A DNA stretch of 64,000 bases from Lacticaseibacillus kribbianus (GTDB lineage: Bacteria; Bacillota; Bacilli; Lactobacillales; Lactobacillaceae): positions 930,001-994,000 of the forward strand of contig NZ_JAIPUL010000001.1 of NCBI RefSeq assembly GCF_020180945.1, given 5' to 3'. Positions 28,999 to 37,804 of this stretch are shown one piece after another. Under the pieces are notes generated by a model. That model was not told the DNA's origin, ran no database searches, and saw only the letters and a list, made by a program, of their open reading frames with translations. Position numbers and translations under genes: made by a program. Positions within the stretch are counted from its first letter, which is position 1. Every line of letters begins with the position of its first letter.

Positions 28999-29025
28999 GG
29001 GGGCGTGACCGCCGTCACGCCCCCG
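28999..29025 (-). terminator. rpsA downstream hairpin
   Basis: GGGGGCGTGAC-GGCG-GTCACGCCCCC is a perfect 11-bp stem 15 nt after the rpsA stop. Only a poor T run follows (GTTGGTGTG), so termination efficiency is uncertain; it could also block 3' degradation. Confidence 0.65.
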
Positions 29026-29039
29026 CCAGAGGTCAATGC

Positions 29040-30317
29040 TTAGTCTTTGTTGTTGAAGTCCTTCAGCGCGTCGCCGAGCAGATCGCTCATGGAGAAGCCG
29101 GAGTCATCCTGCTGGTATTCAGCCGGGATGGCGGTGTGCTCTTCACGACGGTTGTTGCGACGAGGACGATCGTTGTTGCCGCGGTTGTTGTTGCCACGGC
29201 TAGGACGCTCTTCGCTCATGCCTTCCGGACGCTCCTGCAGGGCCTTGATGGACAGGGCCAGGCGGTGCTGGTCTGGGTCGACGGAGAGAACCTTCACGTC
29301 AACGCTTTGACCTTCCTTGAGCACTTCATTCGGCGTGCCGATGTGTTCGTGGGAAATCTGGGAGATGTGAACCAGGCCTTCAACGCCAGGGAATACTTCA
29401 ACGAAGGCGCCGAAGGAGGTCAGGCGACGAACGGTACCGGTCAGAACGGCACCTTCTGGGGCGCGGTCTTCGATGTCATCCCAAGGCTGTGGCAGGGTCG
29501 CCTTGATGGACAGGGAGATGCGATCGCGATCCGGGTCAACGGCCAGAACCTTAACCTTAACGTCTTGGCCGACCTTGAGCACGTCGCTTGGCTTGTCAAC
29601 GTGGTCAAAGGCGATCTCGGACACGTGAACCAGGCCGTCAACGCCGCCGAGGTCAACGAAGGCACCGAAGTTGGTCAGGCGCGCAACCTTGCCTTCGACA
29701 ACGTCGCCAGGCTGGATCTTCGCGAAGATTTCCTGACGGGCTTCCTTCTTGTTGGCTTCAACGATGGCGCGGTGGGACAGGATCAGACGGTTGTCGTTAG
29801 GTTCAACTTCAACGATCTTGAATTCCAGGGTCTGGCCCTTGTACTGGGACAGATCTTCAACGAAGTGGTCCGCAACCATGGATGCCGGCACGAAGCCGCG
29901 CACGCCGGCGCTAACCACCAAGCCGCCCTTAACGACGGAAGAAACCGGCGCGGTGATGGTCTCGCCTGCTTCTTGCTTGGCCTGGATGTCCTTCCAGATC
30001 TTCTGGGCTTCAAGGCGCTTCTTGGAGAGCAGGTACTGGCCGTTCTCCTTGTCCTTGCCGATCGTGGAAATCACGACCAGGTCAATCTCGTCGCCGACTT
30101 TAGCAACTGCCCGAATGTCATCGACTGGCTGAGCAGATAATTCTTTCAGAGGAACGACACCTTCAACCCCGGTGCCCTCGATCCCAACGATCAGTTGCTT
30201 GTCCTCAACGGCTAATACTTCACCTTTTACGGTGTCCCCAATGTGAACGGTCTCGACCTCTTTCAAGGCGTCCGCCATCGTTTGGGCGTTCTCGTTTGCT
30301 GCAGTGTTTTCACTCAT
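29040..30317 (-). CDS. rpsA: 30S ribosomal protein S1 (four S1 domains)
   Basis: 425-aa Firmicutes-type S1 protein with four S1 RNA-binding repeats, seen in GDTVKGEVLAVEDKQL, GLVVSAGVRGFVPASM, GKVARLTNFGAFVDLGG and GTVRRLTSFGAFVEVFPG. A low-complexity NNRGNNDRPRRNNRR tail follows. The ATG at 30317 has AGGAGGATT upstream. Lies between cmk and der, the standard order. Confidence 0.96.
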   Translation of the reverse strand: MSENTAANENAQTMADALKEVETVHIGDTVKGEVLAVEDKQLIVGIEGTGVEGVVPLKELSAQPVDDIRAVAKVGDEIDLVVISTIGKDKENGQYLLSKKRLEAQKIWKDIQAKQEAGETITAPVSSVVKGGLVVSAGVRGFVPASMVADHFVEDLSQYKGQTLEFKIVEVEPNDNRLILSHRAIVEANKKEARQEIFAKIQPGDVVEGKVARLTNFGAFVDLGGVDGLVHVSEIAFDHVDKPSDVLKVGQDVKVKVLAVDPDRDRISLSIKATLPQPWDDIEDRAPEGAVLTGTVRRLTSFGAFVEVFPGVEGLVHISQISHEHIGTPNEVLKEGQSVDVKVLSVDPDQHRLALSIKALQERPEGMSEERPSRGNNNRGNNDRPRRNNRREEHTAIPAEYQQDDSGFSMSDLLGDALKDFNNKD

Positions 30318-30387
30318 GCCAAAAAATCCTCCTATACGACTGTCATACAAAATCTATTGTACCTAAAGCGGCGTGAAATTACCAACT

Positions 30388-31062
30388 TTATTTACGCGCC
30401 GCGGACCGATTTTCCATGACGAGTTTCAGGATGGCGTCAACCTCTTCGTCGATGGTCATCTCGCTGGCGTCGATGTGGTGCGCGTCAGCCGCCTCGCGCA
30501 GCGGGCTGACGGCGCGCGTGGAGTCCTTTTCGTCGCGGGCCTTGATCTCCTGTTCGAGCGTGGCAAGCGGCGTGTCGATGCCCTTTGCCACGTTTTCCTT
30601 GTAGCGGCGCTCGGCGCGCTTGGCGACGCTGGCCACCAGGAAAATCTTGACCTCGGCGTTCGGCAGCACGGTGGTGCCGATGTCGCGGCCGTCCATCACG
30701 ATGTCGGACTCGGCGGCGATGGCGCGCTGGCGGGCGACCATCTCCGTGCGCACGGCGGGCAGCGCGGAGACCTGGCTGACGTTGTTGGTGGTCTCCGGCT
30801 CGCGGATCGCCAGGGTGACGTCCTCCCCGTTCATGAAGACCAGCTGGCCGGTCGGCGCCGGCTTGAAGGTGATCGTGAGGTCCTTGAGCGCGGCCATGAT
30901 CGCCGGCTCGTCGCCGTAGTCCAGGCCCAGGCGCTGGGCCATCACCGTTGCCGTGCGGTACATGGCGCCGGTGTCGCAGTAGATGAACCCCAGCTTGGTG
31001 GCGACCAGCTTGGCGATGGTGCTTTTCCCAGACCCTGCAGGCCCGTCGATGGCAATTTGCAT
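30388..31062 (-). CDS. cmk: Cytidylate kinase
   Basis: 224-aa enzyme phosphorylating CMP and dCMP. The P-loop is GPAGSGKSTIAKLVA (residues 7-21). IYCDTGAMYRTAT and MDGRDIGTTVLPNAEVKIFL are conserved substrate-binding blocks. AAGGAAGC precedes the ATG. Located between the LysM gene and rpsA. Confidence 0.98.
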   Translation of the reverse strand: MQIAIDGPAGSGKSTIAKLVATKLGFIYCDTGAMYRTATVMAQRLGLDYGDEPAIMAALKDLTITFKPAPTGQLVFMNGEDVTLAIREPETTNNVSQVSALPAVRTEMVARQRAIAAESDIVMDGRDIGTTVLPNAEVKIFLVASVAKRAERRYKENVAKGIDTPLATLEQEIKARDEKDSTRAVSPLREAADAHHIDASEMTIDEEVDAILKLVMENRSAARK

Positions 31063-31102
31063 AATGATGCTTCCTTTCCCGCCGGCTGACCCGGCTGCTC
31101 AC

Positions 31103-31129
31103 AAAAATTGAGCCGCTGCCGACTCAATT
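31103..31129 (-). terminator. LysM gene terminator
   Basis: On the minus strand AATTGAG ... CTCAATT is followed by TTTTG, 6 nt after the stop of the LysM gene. Confidence 0.8.
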
Positions 31130-31134
31130 CGTCA

Positions 31135-31740
31135 TTACTTCACTTTGACGCTCTGCCCGGGAACCAGGGTGCCCTGCCCGTTGAGCGCGTAGAACTCGTC
31201 CAGGGTCATGCCGTGGTTCTTGGCGATGCGGTACGGGTTGTCGCCGGCCTGCACGGTGTAGGTGCCGCTTGCCGTGGCGCTCGAACTCGAAGTTGAGCTT
31301 GCGGCGCTGCTCGAGGAGCTGGACGCGACGCTCGAGCTAGAGCTTGAGACGCTCGCCGACTTGCTCGACGCGACGCTTGAGCTCGAGGCCTTGCTTTCGC
31401 TCGACTCACTTGAGCTGCTCTTCTCGGACGCGCTTGACGCGCTAGAGCTTGAGCTCGACTTCTTGCTCGAGCTGCTCTTCTTGGACGACTCCACGGTGAT
31501 GTGCATCGCGTCGTTGCCGCCGCTCGGCGAGTTTTGCGAAATCGCCGAAATCGTGATCGGCACGATGACAAAGGCGGCAATCAAGATCCAAACCACGTAG
31601 GTCAACACCGTGGTGCCGTGGTGTTTCTGCCGGGTTGCGACGCGCGACAGGTTGCCCTCATCGTCGCGGTCGTCTTCGAACTTCTTCTCCCACGGTTTGG
31701 TTGGGTCGTTAGCTTGTGGGTCTTCTTGATTTTTGGACAT
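31135..31740 (-). CDS. Membrane-anchored LysM protein with Ser-rich linker
   Basis: 201-aa protein: charged cytosolic N-terminus (about 45 aa), one membrane segment (VLTYVVWILIAAFVIVPITI), a long Ser/Ala linker (about residues 83-158), and a C-terminal LysM domain (YTVQAGDNPYRIAKNHGMTL) that should bind peptidoglycan. It thus spans from membrane to wall. The linker is nearly all AGC/TCG Ser codons and is a likely site of length variation. AAGGAGGATCG precedes the ATG. Confidence 0.9.
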   Translation of the reverse strand: MSKNQEDPQANDPTKPWEKKFEDDRDDEGNLSRVATRQKHHGTTVLTYVVWILIAAFVIVPITISAISQNSPSGGNDAMHITVESSKKSSSSKKSSSSSSASSASEKSSSSESSESKASSSSVASSKSASVSSSSSSVASSSSSSAASSTSSSSATASGTYTVQAGDNPYRIAKNHGMTLDEFYALNGQGTLVPGQSVKVK

Positions 31741-31798
31741 AACGATCCTCCTTACTCAGCTTCAACCATTGTAACATAGAAGCCCACAAGGACTAAGG

Positions 31799-33208
31799 TT
31801 AGATTCTAAAGATATTGGCAAATATTTCCCGCCAGGACTCAGGTTGCGGCGCCGTTTTGCGCGGCGCGGCGACGCTGGCCAGCACTGCAGGCGTCACTGG
31901 CCCGCAGCAAAGCGCGTGGTGTTCGGCGTTCGGCGAGTCAAAATGGGCCAGCAGGAGCTGCCGCGCGCACCCGGTGGTCGTCAAGAGCTTGGCCATCGCG
32001 CCGGCCGCCGCCTGGCGCTCGGAGAGCCTGGCGGCCAGGCGCGCGGCGACCTGCTGTTCCGCAAAGCCCGCCTTGATGTAGGCCTCGATCAAGGCGACTT
32101 GCGGGTCGTCGAAGTCCTGGTACGCGTCCGGGTGCTTAAACACCTGCCGGATCATGGCGGCGTCCGGCAGCGTGCCGGCGAACGTGGCGGCGCGCGCGAC
32201 GTCCCCCGGCGCCACCAGCACAACGCTCAGCGACTGCCGGCCGTCGCGGCCCGCGCGGCCGATGCCCTGCGAGTAGGCCTCGAGCGACTCGGGCACGTGG
32301 GTGTACACCACCAGCCGCACGTCGTTCTTGTCGATGCCCATGCCAAAGGCGCTGGTCGCGCAGATCACGCGCAGCCGGTCGGCCATGAACTGGTGCTGAA
32401 TCAAGTCGCGCTGCTCGGCCGCAATGCCGGCGTGATAGAAGCCGGCGGCCACGCCGCGGCGGGTCAGCTCCCCGGCTGTCTCCTCCGCCTGCTTGCGGCT
32501 GTCGAAGTAGACGATGGTCGGCCCCGCCACCGCCTGCACCAGCGCAAGCACACGCGCCTGCTTGGCGGCGGGGCTTGCGACCTGCTCGACGCCCATGAAG
32601 ATGTTCGGCCGGTCCACCGAATTGACCACCCGCACCGGCGCGCGCAGCCCAAGGCCGGCCACGATGTCGTCCTGGACGCGCCGCGGCGCCGTGGCGGTCA
32701 GCGCCATCGTGCTGCCCGGGTGCAGCCTCGCGATGGCCTGACCCAACAGCAGGTACGACGGGCGAAAATCAGGGCCCCATTGCGAGATGCAGTGCGCCTC
32801 GTCCACCACGAACAGCGCAACGCCAATGTCGGCCAGGCGCGCGAGCACCTGGGGCTTGAGCAGCGTCTCGGGCGCCGCGAAGACGAAGTGATACTGGTCC
32901 AGATGGGCCAGCACCCAGTCAAAGTCCGCAGGCGCCAGCCGGCTGGACAGCGCCACCACCCGTTTTTCCCCGCTGGCCTGAAGCCGGGCGACCTGATCGG
33001 CCATCAGCGCCAGAAGCGGCGACACGACCACCACCAGGCCCGGCATCAGCCGGCCGGGCAGCTGGTAGCACAGCGTCTTGCCGCTGCCGGTTGACAGCAC
33101 CCCCAGGGCGTCGCGGTGGTCGAGCGCCGCCGCGACCAGCTCCCGCTGCCCCGGGCGAAACGCGTCGAACCCGAAGGCCTGTCTCAGCTCGTTGTCAAGG
33201 TCTTGCAT
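31799..33208 (-). CDS. recQ: RecQ-family ATP-dependent DNA helicase
   Basis: 469-aa helicase with N-terminal FRPGQRELV (motif 0), Walker A LSTGSGKTLCYQLPG, DEAH box VVDEAHCISQWGPDFRPSY, and C-terminal GMGIDKNDVRLV and GRAGRDGR motifs. It is shorter than E. coli RecQ and lacks an HRDC domain, like the RecS/YpbC forms of Firmicutes. The ATG at 33208 lies inside ypbB (14-nt overlap). Confidence 0.95.
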   Translation of the reverse strand: MQDLDNELRQAFGFDAFRPGQRELVAAALDHRDALGVLSTGSGKTLCYQLPGRLMPGLVVVVSPLLALMADQVARLQASGEKRVVALSSRLAPADFDWVLAHLDQYHFVFAAPETLLKPQVLARLADIGVALFVVDEAHCISQWGPDFRPSYLLLGQAIARLHPGSTMALTATAPRRVQDDIVAGLGLRAPVRVVNSVDRPNIFMGVEQVASPAAKQARVLALVQAVAGPTIVYFDSRKQAEETAGELTRRGVAAGFYHAGIAAEQRDLIQHQFMADRLRVICATSAFGMGIDKNDVRLVVYTHVPESLEAYSQGIGRAGRDGRQSLSVVLVAPGDVARAATFAGTLPDAAMIRQVFKHPDAYQDFDDPQVALIEAYIKAGFAEQQVAARLAARLSERQAAAGAMAKLLTTTGCARQLLLAHFDSPNAEHHALCCGPVTPAVLASVAAPRKTAPQPESWREIFANIFRI

Positions 33209-34184
33209 GCTGCCACCGTCCTTGCAGTTGAAGTATCTGGTACAGCCGCACGTGGAAAAAATCGGCCTGAGGCACCGCGGCAAGCAGCGCGCGGTAGTCG
33301 GGCTCGTGCGGGTCGGCGACGGCGTCAAAAGCTGCGGTCAACGCCTTAGAAAACAGCCCGGCCGGCGGCTGCCAGCCCAGGATTGCGGCGCCCAGCAGGT
33401 GCTCGTTGACCGTGCTCTCCTTCAGGCGCAGCCGCGCCTGAATCGCCGCGCGCGGCACCCCGGCTTCCGCCAGCTCGCAGGCCGCACGGTTGCTGGTCGA
33501 GATCAAGGACCGCGGCCCGCCCCAGAGCCCACCAAGCGCCGCCCACTCGGGGTGGGCCGCGATGGCCGCGACTAGGCGGCCAAGGTCGTCTTGGCGCCGC
33601 AGCTCGCCGGCAAGCCCGACCGCCGCTGCACCGCCGACAAAATGGTGCCCGATCAGCCGGTTGGCCAGCCGGTCCGCCGTCGCCTCGGGAAGCGCCGCAA
33701 AGGCCGCGGTCAGCTCGCCCGGCAGCGCGTCAACCGGCGTCGCCGTGGTCTGGTACCACCGGCGCACCGCCTGCTGGGTCGCCCAGTCGTCGACCGCCGG
33801 CCGGTAGCGGCGGTTCTCAAAGCGCGCCTCGGACACCGCCTGCACCGCAAGCACCAGCCGGCGCGCGAACCCGTCGAGGTCCCAGTCGGCGCGGTAGTGA
33901 GCGGGTCTCGGCAGCACCGCGGCGGCCGCGGCCGCCGCCTCCGGTTGGGCAAGTACCAGCCCGTCTTCGGTCTCAACCAGCGTCTTGGCCTGAGTCAGGC
34001 GCGCCACCGCAGCTTGAAAATCCCCGCGCCGCAGCGTAGGGTAGAGCTGAAGCCACTGCAGCTGATGGTGCTGCAGCGCGGCGAACAGAATTGAGATGGT
34101 TTTCTTCCCCGTCAGCAGGAAGTACACGGCGGTTGGCCGCCGCGGCGTGGCGGAGAAGAATTGAACGATCAGCTCATCTAGCAT
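33195..34184 (-). CDS. YpbB-like helix-turn-helix protein
   Basis: 329-aa protein ending with a helix-turn-helix-like segment (LAEAGVPRAAIQARLRLKESTVNEHLLGAAI). The ypbB-recQ arrangement with a divergent ferredoxin is conserved in Firmicutes, which supports the call; sequence conservation is otherwise weak. Function is unknown; coupling suggests a role with RecQ. Confidence 0.8.
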   Translation of the reverse strand: MLDELIVQFFSATPRRPTAVYFLLTGKKTISILFAALQHHQLQWLQLYPTLRRGDFQAAVARLTQAKTLVETEDGLVLAQPEAAAAAAAVLPRPAHYRADWDLDGFARRLVLAVQAVSEARFENRRYRPAVDDWATQQAVRRWYQTTATPVDALPGELTAAFAALPEATADRLANRLIGHHFVGGAAAVGLAGELRRQDDLGRLVAAIAAHPEWAALGGLWGGPRSLISTSNRAACELAEAGVPRAAIQARLRLKESTVNEHLLGAAILGWQPPAGLFSKALTAAFDAVADPHEPDYRALLAAVPQADFFHVRLYQILQLQGRWQHARP

Positions 34185-34214
34185 GGCACCCTCCGACGAA
34201 AGCGAGACTTCAAG

Positions 34215-34451
34215 ATGACATTATACTACGGAAAAGTGGATCAAAGCGCATGCATCGCCTGCGGCCGCTGCCAGCTGCTGGCCCCCGCCCTCTTCGCGTA
34301 CGATGCGGAGGGCATCGCAAGCTACGTCCCGGACCACAACACCGGCACCCAGCCGCTGAACGCCGATCAGCAGATTGCCTTCACCCTGGCCCAGCGCCGC
34401 TGCCCCACCGCCGCCATCCAGCGCGCCAAGACCCCCTGGCCCCACGACTGA
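34215..34451 (+). CDS. fer: Ferredoxin, single 4Fe-4S cluster
   Basis: 78-aa protein with CIACGRCQ near residue 13 and a distal Cys in RRCPTAAI, the cysteines of a single 4Fe-4S cluster as in Bacillus Fer. An electron carrier. Its start is 30 nt from that of the divergent ypbB. An internal acidic loop (YVPDHNTGTQPL) is usual for the family. Confidence 0.93.
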   Translation: MTLYYGKVDQSACIACGRCQLLAPALFAYDAEGIASYVPDHNTGTQPLNADQQIAFTLAQRRCPTAAIQRAKTPWPHD

Positions 34452-34471
34452 GATTTCGCCAAAAAACGCGA

Positions 34472-34507
34472 AGAAGCGCCGCGCAAATTTTTTGCGCGGC
34501 GCTTCTT
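34472..34507 (+). terminator. fer terminator
   Basis: AGAAGCGCCGCGCAAA and TTTGCGCGGCGCTTCT form a long perfect stem followed by TTTG, about 20 nt after the fer stop. Confidence 0.9.
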
Positions 34508-34606
34508 TGTATGCCATTCAGGTCAAGCGCGGCGGCCACCCAGCGCGACGCATGGGTTCACCTAATCGACGCGTGGGCCTTGTGCGTTCCCGCAGCCTCG
34601 CACCTG

Positions 34607-34820
34607 TCCTGTCTCCACTATTCAGGGCGGAGACGCGGCCGCGCCGCTGCTGGAGGCGGAGGGCCGAGGCGAGCCAGCGTGACATTGCTGTAAGTCGGCC
34701 GTTCTTGCCGACTTACAGCAAGGGCGGGTCTTGAGACCGCACTTTGGGCTCAAGGGAGCCGAACGCGTTCCGCCGCTCCGGGCCGGAGCCGGAAGCACCA
34801 CTGCGGCCCCGCCTCCGCCC
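34607..34820 (+). repeat. Family A palindromic element, copy 3
   Basis: Left edge CTGTCTCCACTATTCAGGGC. Central hairpin 34685-34721: perfect 15-bp stem TTGCTGTAAGTCGGC, loop CGTTCTT. Second hairpin TTGAGACC/GGGCTCAA with loop GCACTTT (34739-34745); against copy 2 the outer pair has changed from C-G to T-A on both sides. Outer arms GGGCGGAGACGCGGCC and GGCCCCGCCTCCGCCC also pair. Lies between convergent fer and ribU. Confidence 0.87.
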
Positions 34821-34830
34821 GGCATGCAGC

Positions 34831-35421
34831 CTACGACAGGTGCGGCGTCTGGCTGGCGCGGCGCTGCTTTTCAAGCCACGGCATCAGGGCCTTGGCCAGG
34901 GCGAAGAACACGACGGAGACGACGACGCCCTTGATCAGGTTGAACGGCACGACGCCGATCAGCACGTACTTCAGCGTGGACATCCCCAGGCTGAAGTTCA
35001 TCACGGCCAGGTACATCGGCATGATCACCAGCCAGTTGAGCACGCTCATGATCACCGTCAGACTCAGCGTGCCGCCGATCAGCCCGCCGATCTGGCGACC
35101 CAGCGAGTTCTTGTTGGTCATCATCGCAACCACCGGCCACATGAAGCCGACGCTGGCGATGAACGATGCCGCGTCGCCGACCAGGTTGATCACCCCGCCG
35201 CCGGTCAGCACGTAGTGAAGCAGGCTGCGGACGAACGCGACCATCACGCCGCCGACCGGCCCGTACAATAGACCGCCGAGCAGGACCGTGAGATCCGAGA
35301 GGTCAAGCTTGAGGAAGGGAAAAGCGGGCAGGATCGGGAACTCCAGAAACATCTGCAGGACGAACCCGACGGCCGCCAGCAGCGCGACGCCAACCAACCG
35401 GTGCAACTTAGAACTAGACAT
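34831..35421 (-). CDS. ribU: Riboflavin transporter RibU (ECF S component)
   Basis: 196-aa S component of an ECF transporter with six membrane segments. The N-terminal part (VALLAAVGFVLQMFLEFPILP and KLDLSDLTVLLGGLLYGP) matches RibU. The FMN riboswitch upstream makes the substrate assignment firm. The ATG at 35421 has GGAGGAATT upstream. It works with the shared EcfAA'T module, which is not in this window. Confidence 0.95.
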   Translation of the reverse strand: MSSSKLHRLVGVALLAAVGFVLQMFLEFPILPAFPFLKLDLSDLTVLLGGLLYGPVGGVMVAFVRSLLHYVLTGGGVINLVGDAASFIASVGFMWPVVAMMTNKNSLGRQIGGLIGGTLSLTVIMSVLNWLVIMPMYLAVMNFSLGMSTLKYVLIGVVPFNLIKGVVVSVVFFALAKALMPWLEKQRRASQTPHLS

Positions 35422-35453
35422 GACAATTCCTCCAATGGTTGCTTCAGAGGAGC

Positions 35454-35488
35454 AAAAAGACCCACTACCCCCGGGGATAATGAGTCTT
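35454..35488 (-). terminator. Expression-platform terminator of the FMN riboswitch
   Basis: On the minus strand AGACTCATTATCCCC and GGGGGTAGTGGGTCT pair and are followed by TTTTTG, between the aptamer and the ribU start. It should form when FMN is bound and stop transcription. Confidence 0.9.
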
Positions 35489-35513
35489 CTCTTGAATTGC
35501 AGCATTCAAAATA

Positions 35514-35630
35514 AGCCCCATCTTCTTTATCTAGACTATACTATCGGTTCCGGAATCACACCGGATCGGCCGCGTTGCCGCGGGTCGTGGACTTTCACCA
35601 CCGGTCGGGAATTGCACCCTGCCCCTGAAG
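35514..35630 (-). promoter_or_regulatory. FMN riboswitch (RFN element) aptamer
   Basis: The minus strand holds the conserved blocks in order: GGGGCAGGGTG, AATTCCCGACCGGTGGTGAA, GGTGTGATTCCGGAACCG, and ATAGTATAGTCTAG with GATGGGGC at the 3' side. These are the invariant parts of the RFN element. It controls ribU by FMN-dependent termination. Confidence 0.97.
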
Positions 35631-35686
35631 ACGAACCAGTTATTTAATTACGCACTAATTGTAACCAAGTGGATTGGGCGTGTCAA

Positions 35687-36508
35687 CTACTTTCTGCGAG
35701 CGGTTTCACGGCGCGACTTGGCCTTCGCCCAGCCCGTCTTGTCGACCGGCTTGCGGCGCGGCGCGGCGGCTTCCTTGCCGGTGGCGGCGAGGTCCTTGAG
35801 CGCCTGCATCTCGGCCGCGCGCAGCGGCCGGTGCTCGCCGGACACCATGCCCTCAAGCGTCAGCGGGCCGTACTCGACACGCGACAGCTTCTGCACGGGG
35901 AACCCGAGGGTCTGAAACATCTTTTTGACCTGGTGGTTCATCCCCTGGTGAATCGTCAGCGAGACGATGGCGGTCTGCTTGTCCTTGTCGGTGGACATGA
36001 TGTTAAAGCGCGCCGGGGCGAGCTTCTTGCCCTCGACCACGAGGCCGTCGCGCAAAGGCATCAGCTGCACGCGCGTCGGGATGCCCTTGAGCTTGGCGAC
36101 GTACTTCTTGTCGACCTTAAAGCTCGGGTGCATCAGCATGTTGGCGAACTCGCCGTCGTTGGTCATGATCAAAAGACCTGAGGTGTCGTAGTCGAGGCGT
36201 CCCACCGGGTACAGGTGCTCGCGGACGTCGGCGAAGTAGTCGGTGACCACGCTGCGCTTCTTGTCGTCGGTCACCGCGGTGATCACGCCGCGGGGCTTGT
36301 AGAACAGGAAGTAGCGCTTCTTCTCCTTGTTCAGCGGCACGCCGTCGACCTGAATCTCGTCTTTGGCCGACACCTTGACGCCCATGGTGGTCACGACCTC
36401 ACCGTTGACGGTGACGTGGCCGGTGGCGATCAGCTCCTCCGCGTGGCGGCGCGATGCGACGCCGGCGTTGGCGATCACCTTTTGCAGTCGTTCTTCATTC
36501 AGTTCCAT
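35687..36508 (-). CDS. rluB: 23S rRNA pseudouridine synthase RluB
   Basis: 273-aa enzyme with an N-terminal S4 domain (RLQKVIANAGVASRRHAEELI) and a catalytic domain with the motif PVGRLDYDTSGLLI, whose Asp is catalytic. YFLFYKPRGV is also conserved. It forms pseudouridine in helix 93 of 23S rRNA. The ATG overlaps scpB by 14 nt. A Lys/Arg-rich tail of about 30 aa is usual in lactobacilli. Confidence 0.95.
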   Translation of the reverse strand: MELNEERLQKVIANAGVASRRHAEELIATGHVTVNGEVVTTMGVKVSAKDEIQVDGVPLNKEKKRYFLFYKPRGVITAVTDDKKRSVVTDYFADVREHLYPVGRLDYDTSGLLIMTNDGEFANMLMHPSFKVDKKYVAKLKGIPTRVQLMPLRDGLVVEGKKLAPARFNIMSTDKDKQTAIVSLTIHQGMNHQVKKMFQTLGFPVQKLSRVEYGPLTLEGMVSGEHRPLRAAEMQALKDLAATGKEAAAPRRKPVDKTGWAKAKSRRETARRK

Positions 36509-37079
36509 CCGAGTCTCCTTTAGTGGTGGGCAGTACAGTGTCAAAGTCGGCGAACAGGTCGACCTCCGCCGGCGCCTGGCTTTCATCCAGGGCCGGCAGG
36601 TCGTCCAGCGTGGTCAGGCCGAAGTACGCGAGGAAAAAGTCGGTGGTCGCGTACAGAATCGGCCGCCCGGGCGCATCCAGCCGCCCGGCCTCGCGCACCA
36701 GCCGGCGCGAGGCCAGCGTGGTCAGCGCCCCGCTGCTCTGCACGCCGCGCACCTCGTCGATGGCGATGCGCGTGATTGGCTGCTGGTAGGCGATGATTGC
36801 CAGCACCTCAAGCGCCGCCTGGGACAGCCCCTGCGCCGGCGGCCCGGCGAAGTAGGCCTTCAGCACGTCCGCGTAGTCCGGCTTGGTCAGCAGGTAGTAA
36901 CGGTCCTCGGCCTGTTGGAGCATCAGCCCGGATTCCGGGTCGTCCGCAAGCCGCTGGCCGAAGCTGGCGAGCTGCTGGCGCGCGGCGGCCGGGCTGATGT
37001 TCAACAGCTGGGCGAACTGGTCCAGCGCCACGCCGGCGGTGCCGGCGGTGTAAAGAATCGCTTCGATTACCGGGTGCAT
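36495..37079 (-). CDS. scpB: Segregation and condensation protein B
   Basis: 194-aa kleisin-interacting winged-helix protein of the SMC-ScpAB condensin. Motifs: IEAILYTAGTAGVALDQ, and LEVLAIIAYQQPITRIAIDEVRG. The ATG at 37079 overlaps the scpA stop (TGATG). Works with ScpA and SMC in chromosome segregation. Confidence 0.96.
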   Translation of the reverse strand: MHPVIEAILYTAGTAGVALDQFAQLLNISPAAARQQLASFGQRLADDPESGLMLQQAEDRYYLLTKPDYADVLKAYFAGPPAQGLSQAALEVLAIIAYQQPITRIAIDEVRGVQSSGALTTLASRRLVREAGRLDAPGRPILYATTDFFLAYFGLTTLDDLPALDESQAPAEVDLFADFDTVLPTTKGDSDGTE

Positions 37080-37804
37080 CACGCGGCCTCCTTCAGGGTG
37101 ACGATGATCGGGGCGAACGGCTCCTCTTGGGTGCACACGACCTGCGCCGTTTTCATCAGCTCAAGCAGCGCCATGAAGGTGGTCACCACCGCCTCCACCG
37201 TGCGCTGTTCCAACAGGCGCTCGAAGCGGCAGCTGTGCCAGCGCGCAAGGTCTTGCATCACCGACTCGATGCGCGCGGTGACGGACACCGGCTCGGCCTC
37301 GATGTGAGCGATGGTCTGCGCCGTGGCCAGCTGACGGGCGACCACGGCGGCCATCGCGGCGGTCAGGTCGCGCAGCTTCACCGCGCCGGGGGCCATCGGC
37401 ACCTGAAAATCGGCGTCCGGCAGCGTCTCCGGCTTGGCGTAGGACTTGGCGCGCGCCTGCTCCAGCGACTTGAACGCGCCGGCGGCCTCCTGGTAGACCT
37501 GGTAGGTCAACAGCTGCGACACCAGGTCCGCGCGCGGGTCGACGTAATCGTCGGGGAGCTCCTCATCGGGTTCGGCCTGGGGCAACAGCATCTGGCTTTT
37601 GAGCGCCATCAGGCTTGCGGCCATGACGAAATAATCGCCGGCCACATCGAGCCTCAGCTCCTGCATCTGGCGCAGGTAGTCGAGGTACTGGCTGGTGATG
37701 GCGGCGATGGGAATGTCGTAGATGTCCACTTCGTTGGTGCGAATCAGGTGCCACAGCAGGTCGAGTGGCCCGGAAAAATCATTCAGGACGAGCGTCAGTG
37801 CCAT
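37079..37804 (-). CDS. scpA: Segregation and condensation protein A
   Basis: 241-aa kleisin that bridges the SMC heads. It starts MALTLVLNDFSGPLDLLWHLI, and has the conserved YDIPIAAITSQYLDYL and AASLMALKSQMLLP segments. The first 26 nt lie inside the ribT 3' end. Coupled to scpB. Confidence 0.96.
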   Translation of the reverse strand: MALTLVLNDFSGPLDLLWHLIRTNEVDIYDIPIAAITSQYLDYLRQMQELRLDVAGDYFVMAASLMALKSQMLLPQAEPDEELPDDYVDPRADLVSQLLTYQVYQEAAGAFKSLEQARAKSYAKPETLPDADFQVPMAPGAVKLRDLTAAMAAVVARQLATAQTIAHIEAEPVSVTARIESVMQDLARWHSCRFERLLEQRTVEAVVTTFMALLELMKTAQVVCTQEEPFAPIIVTLKEAA

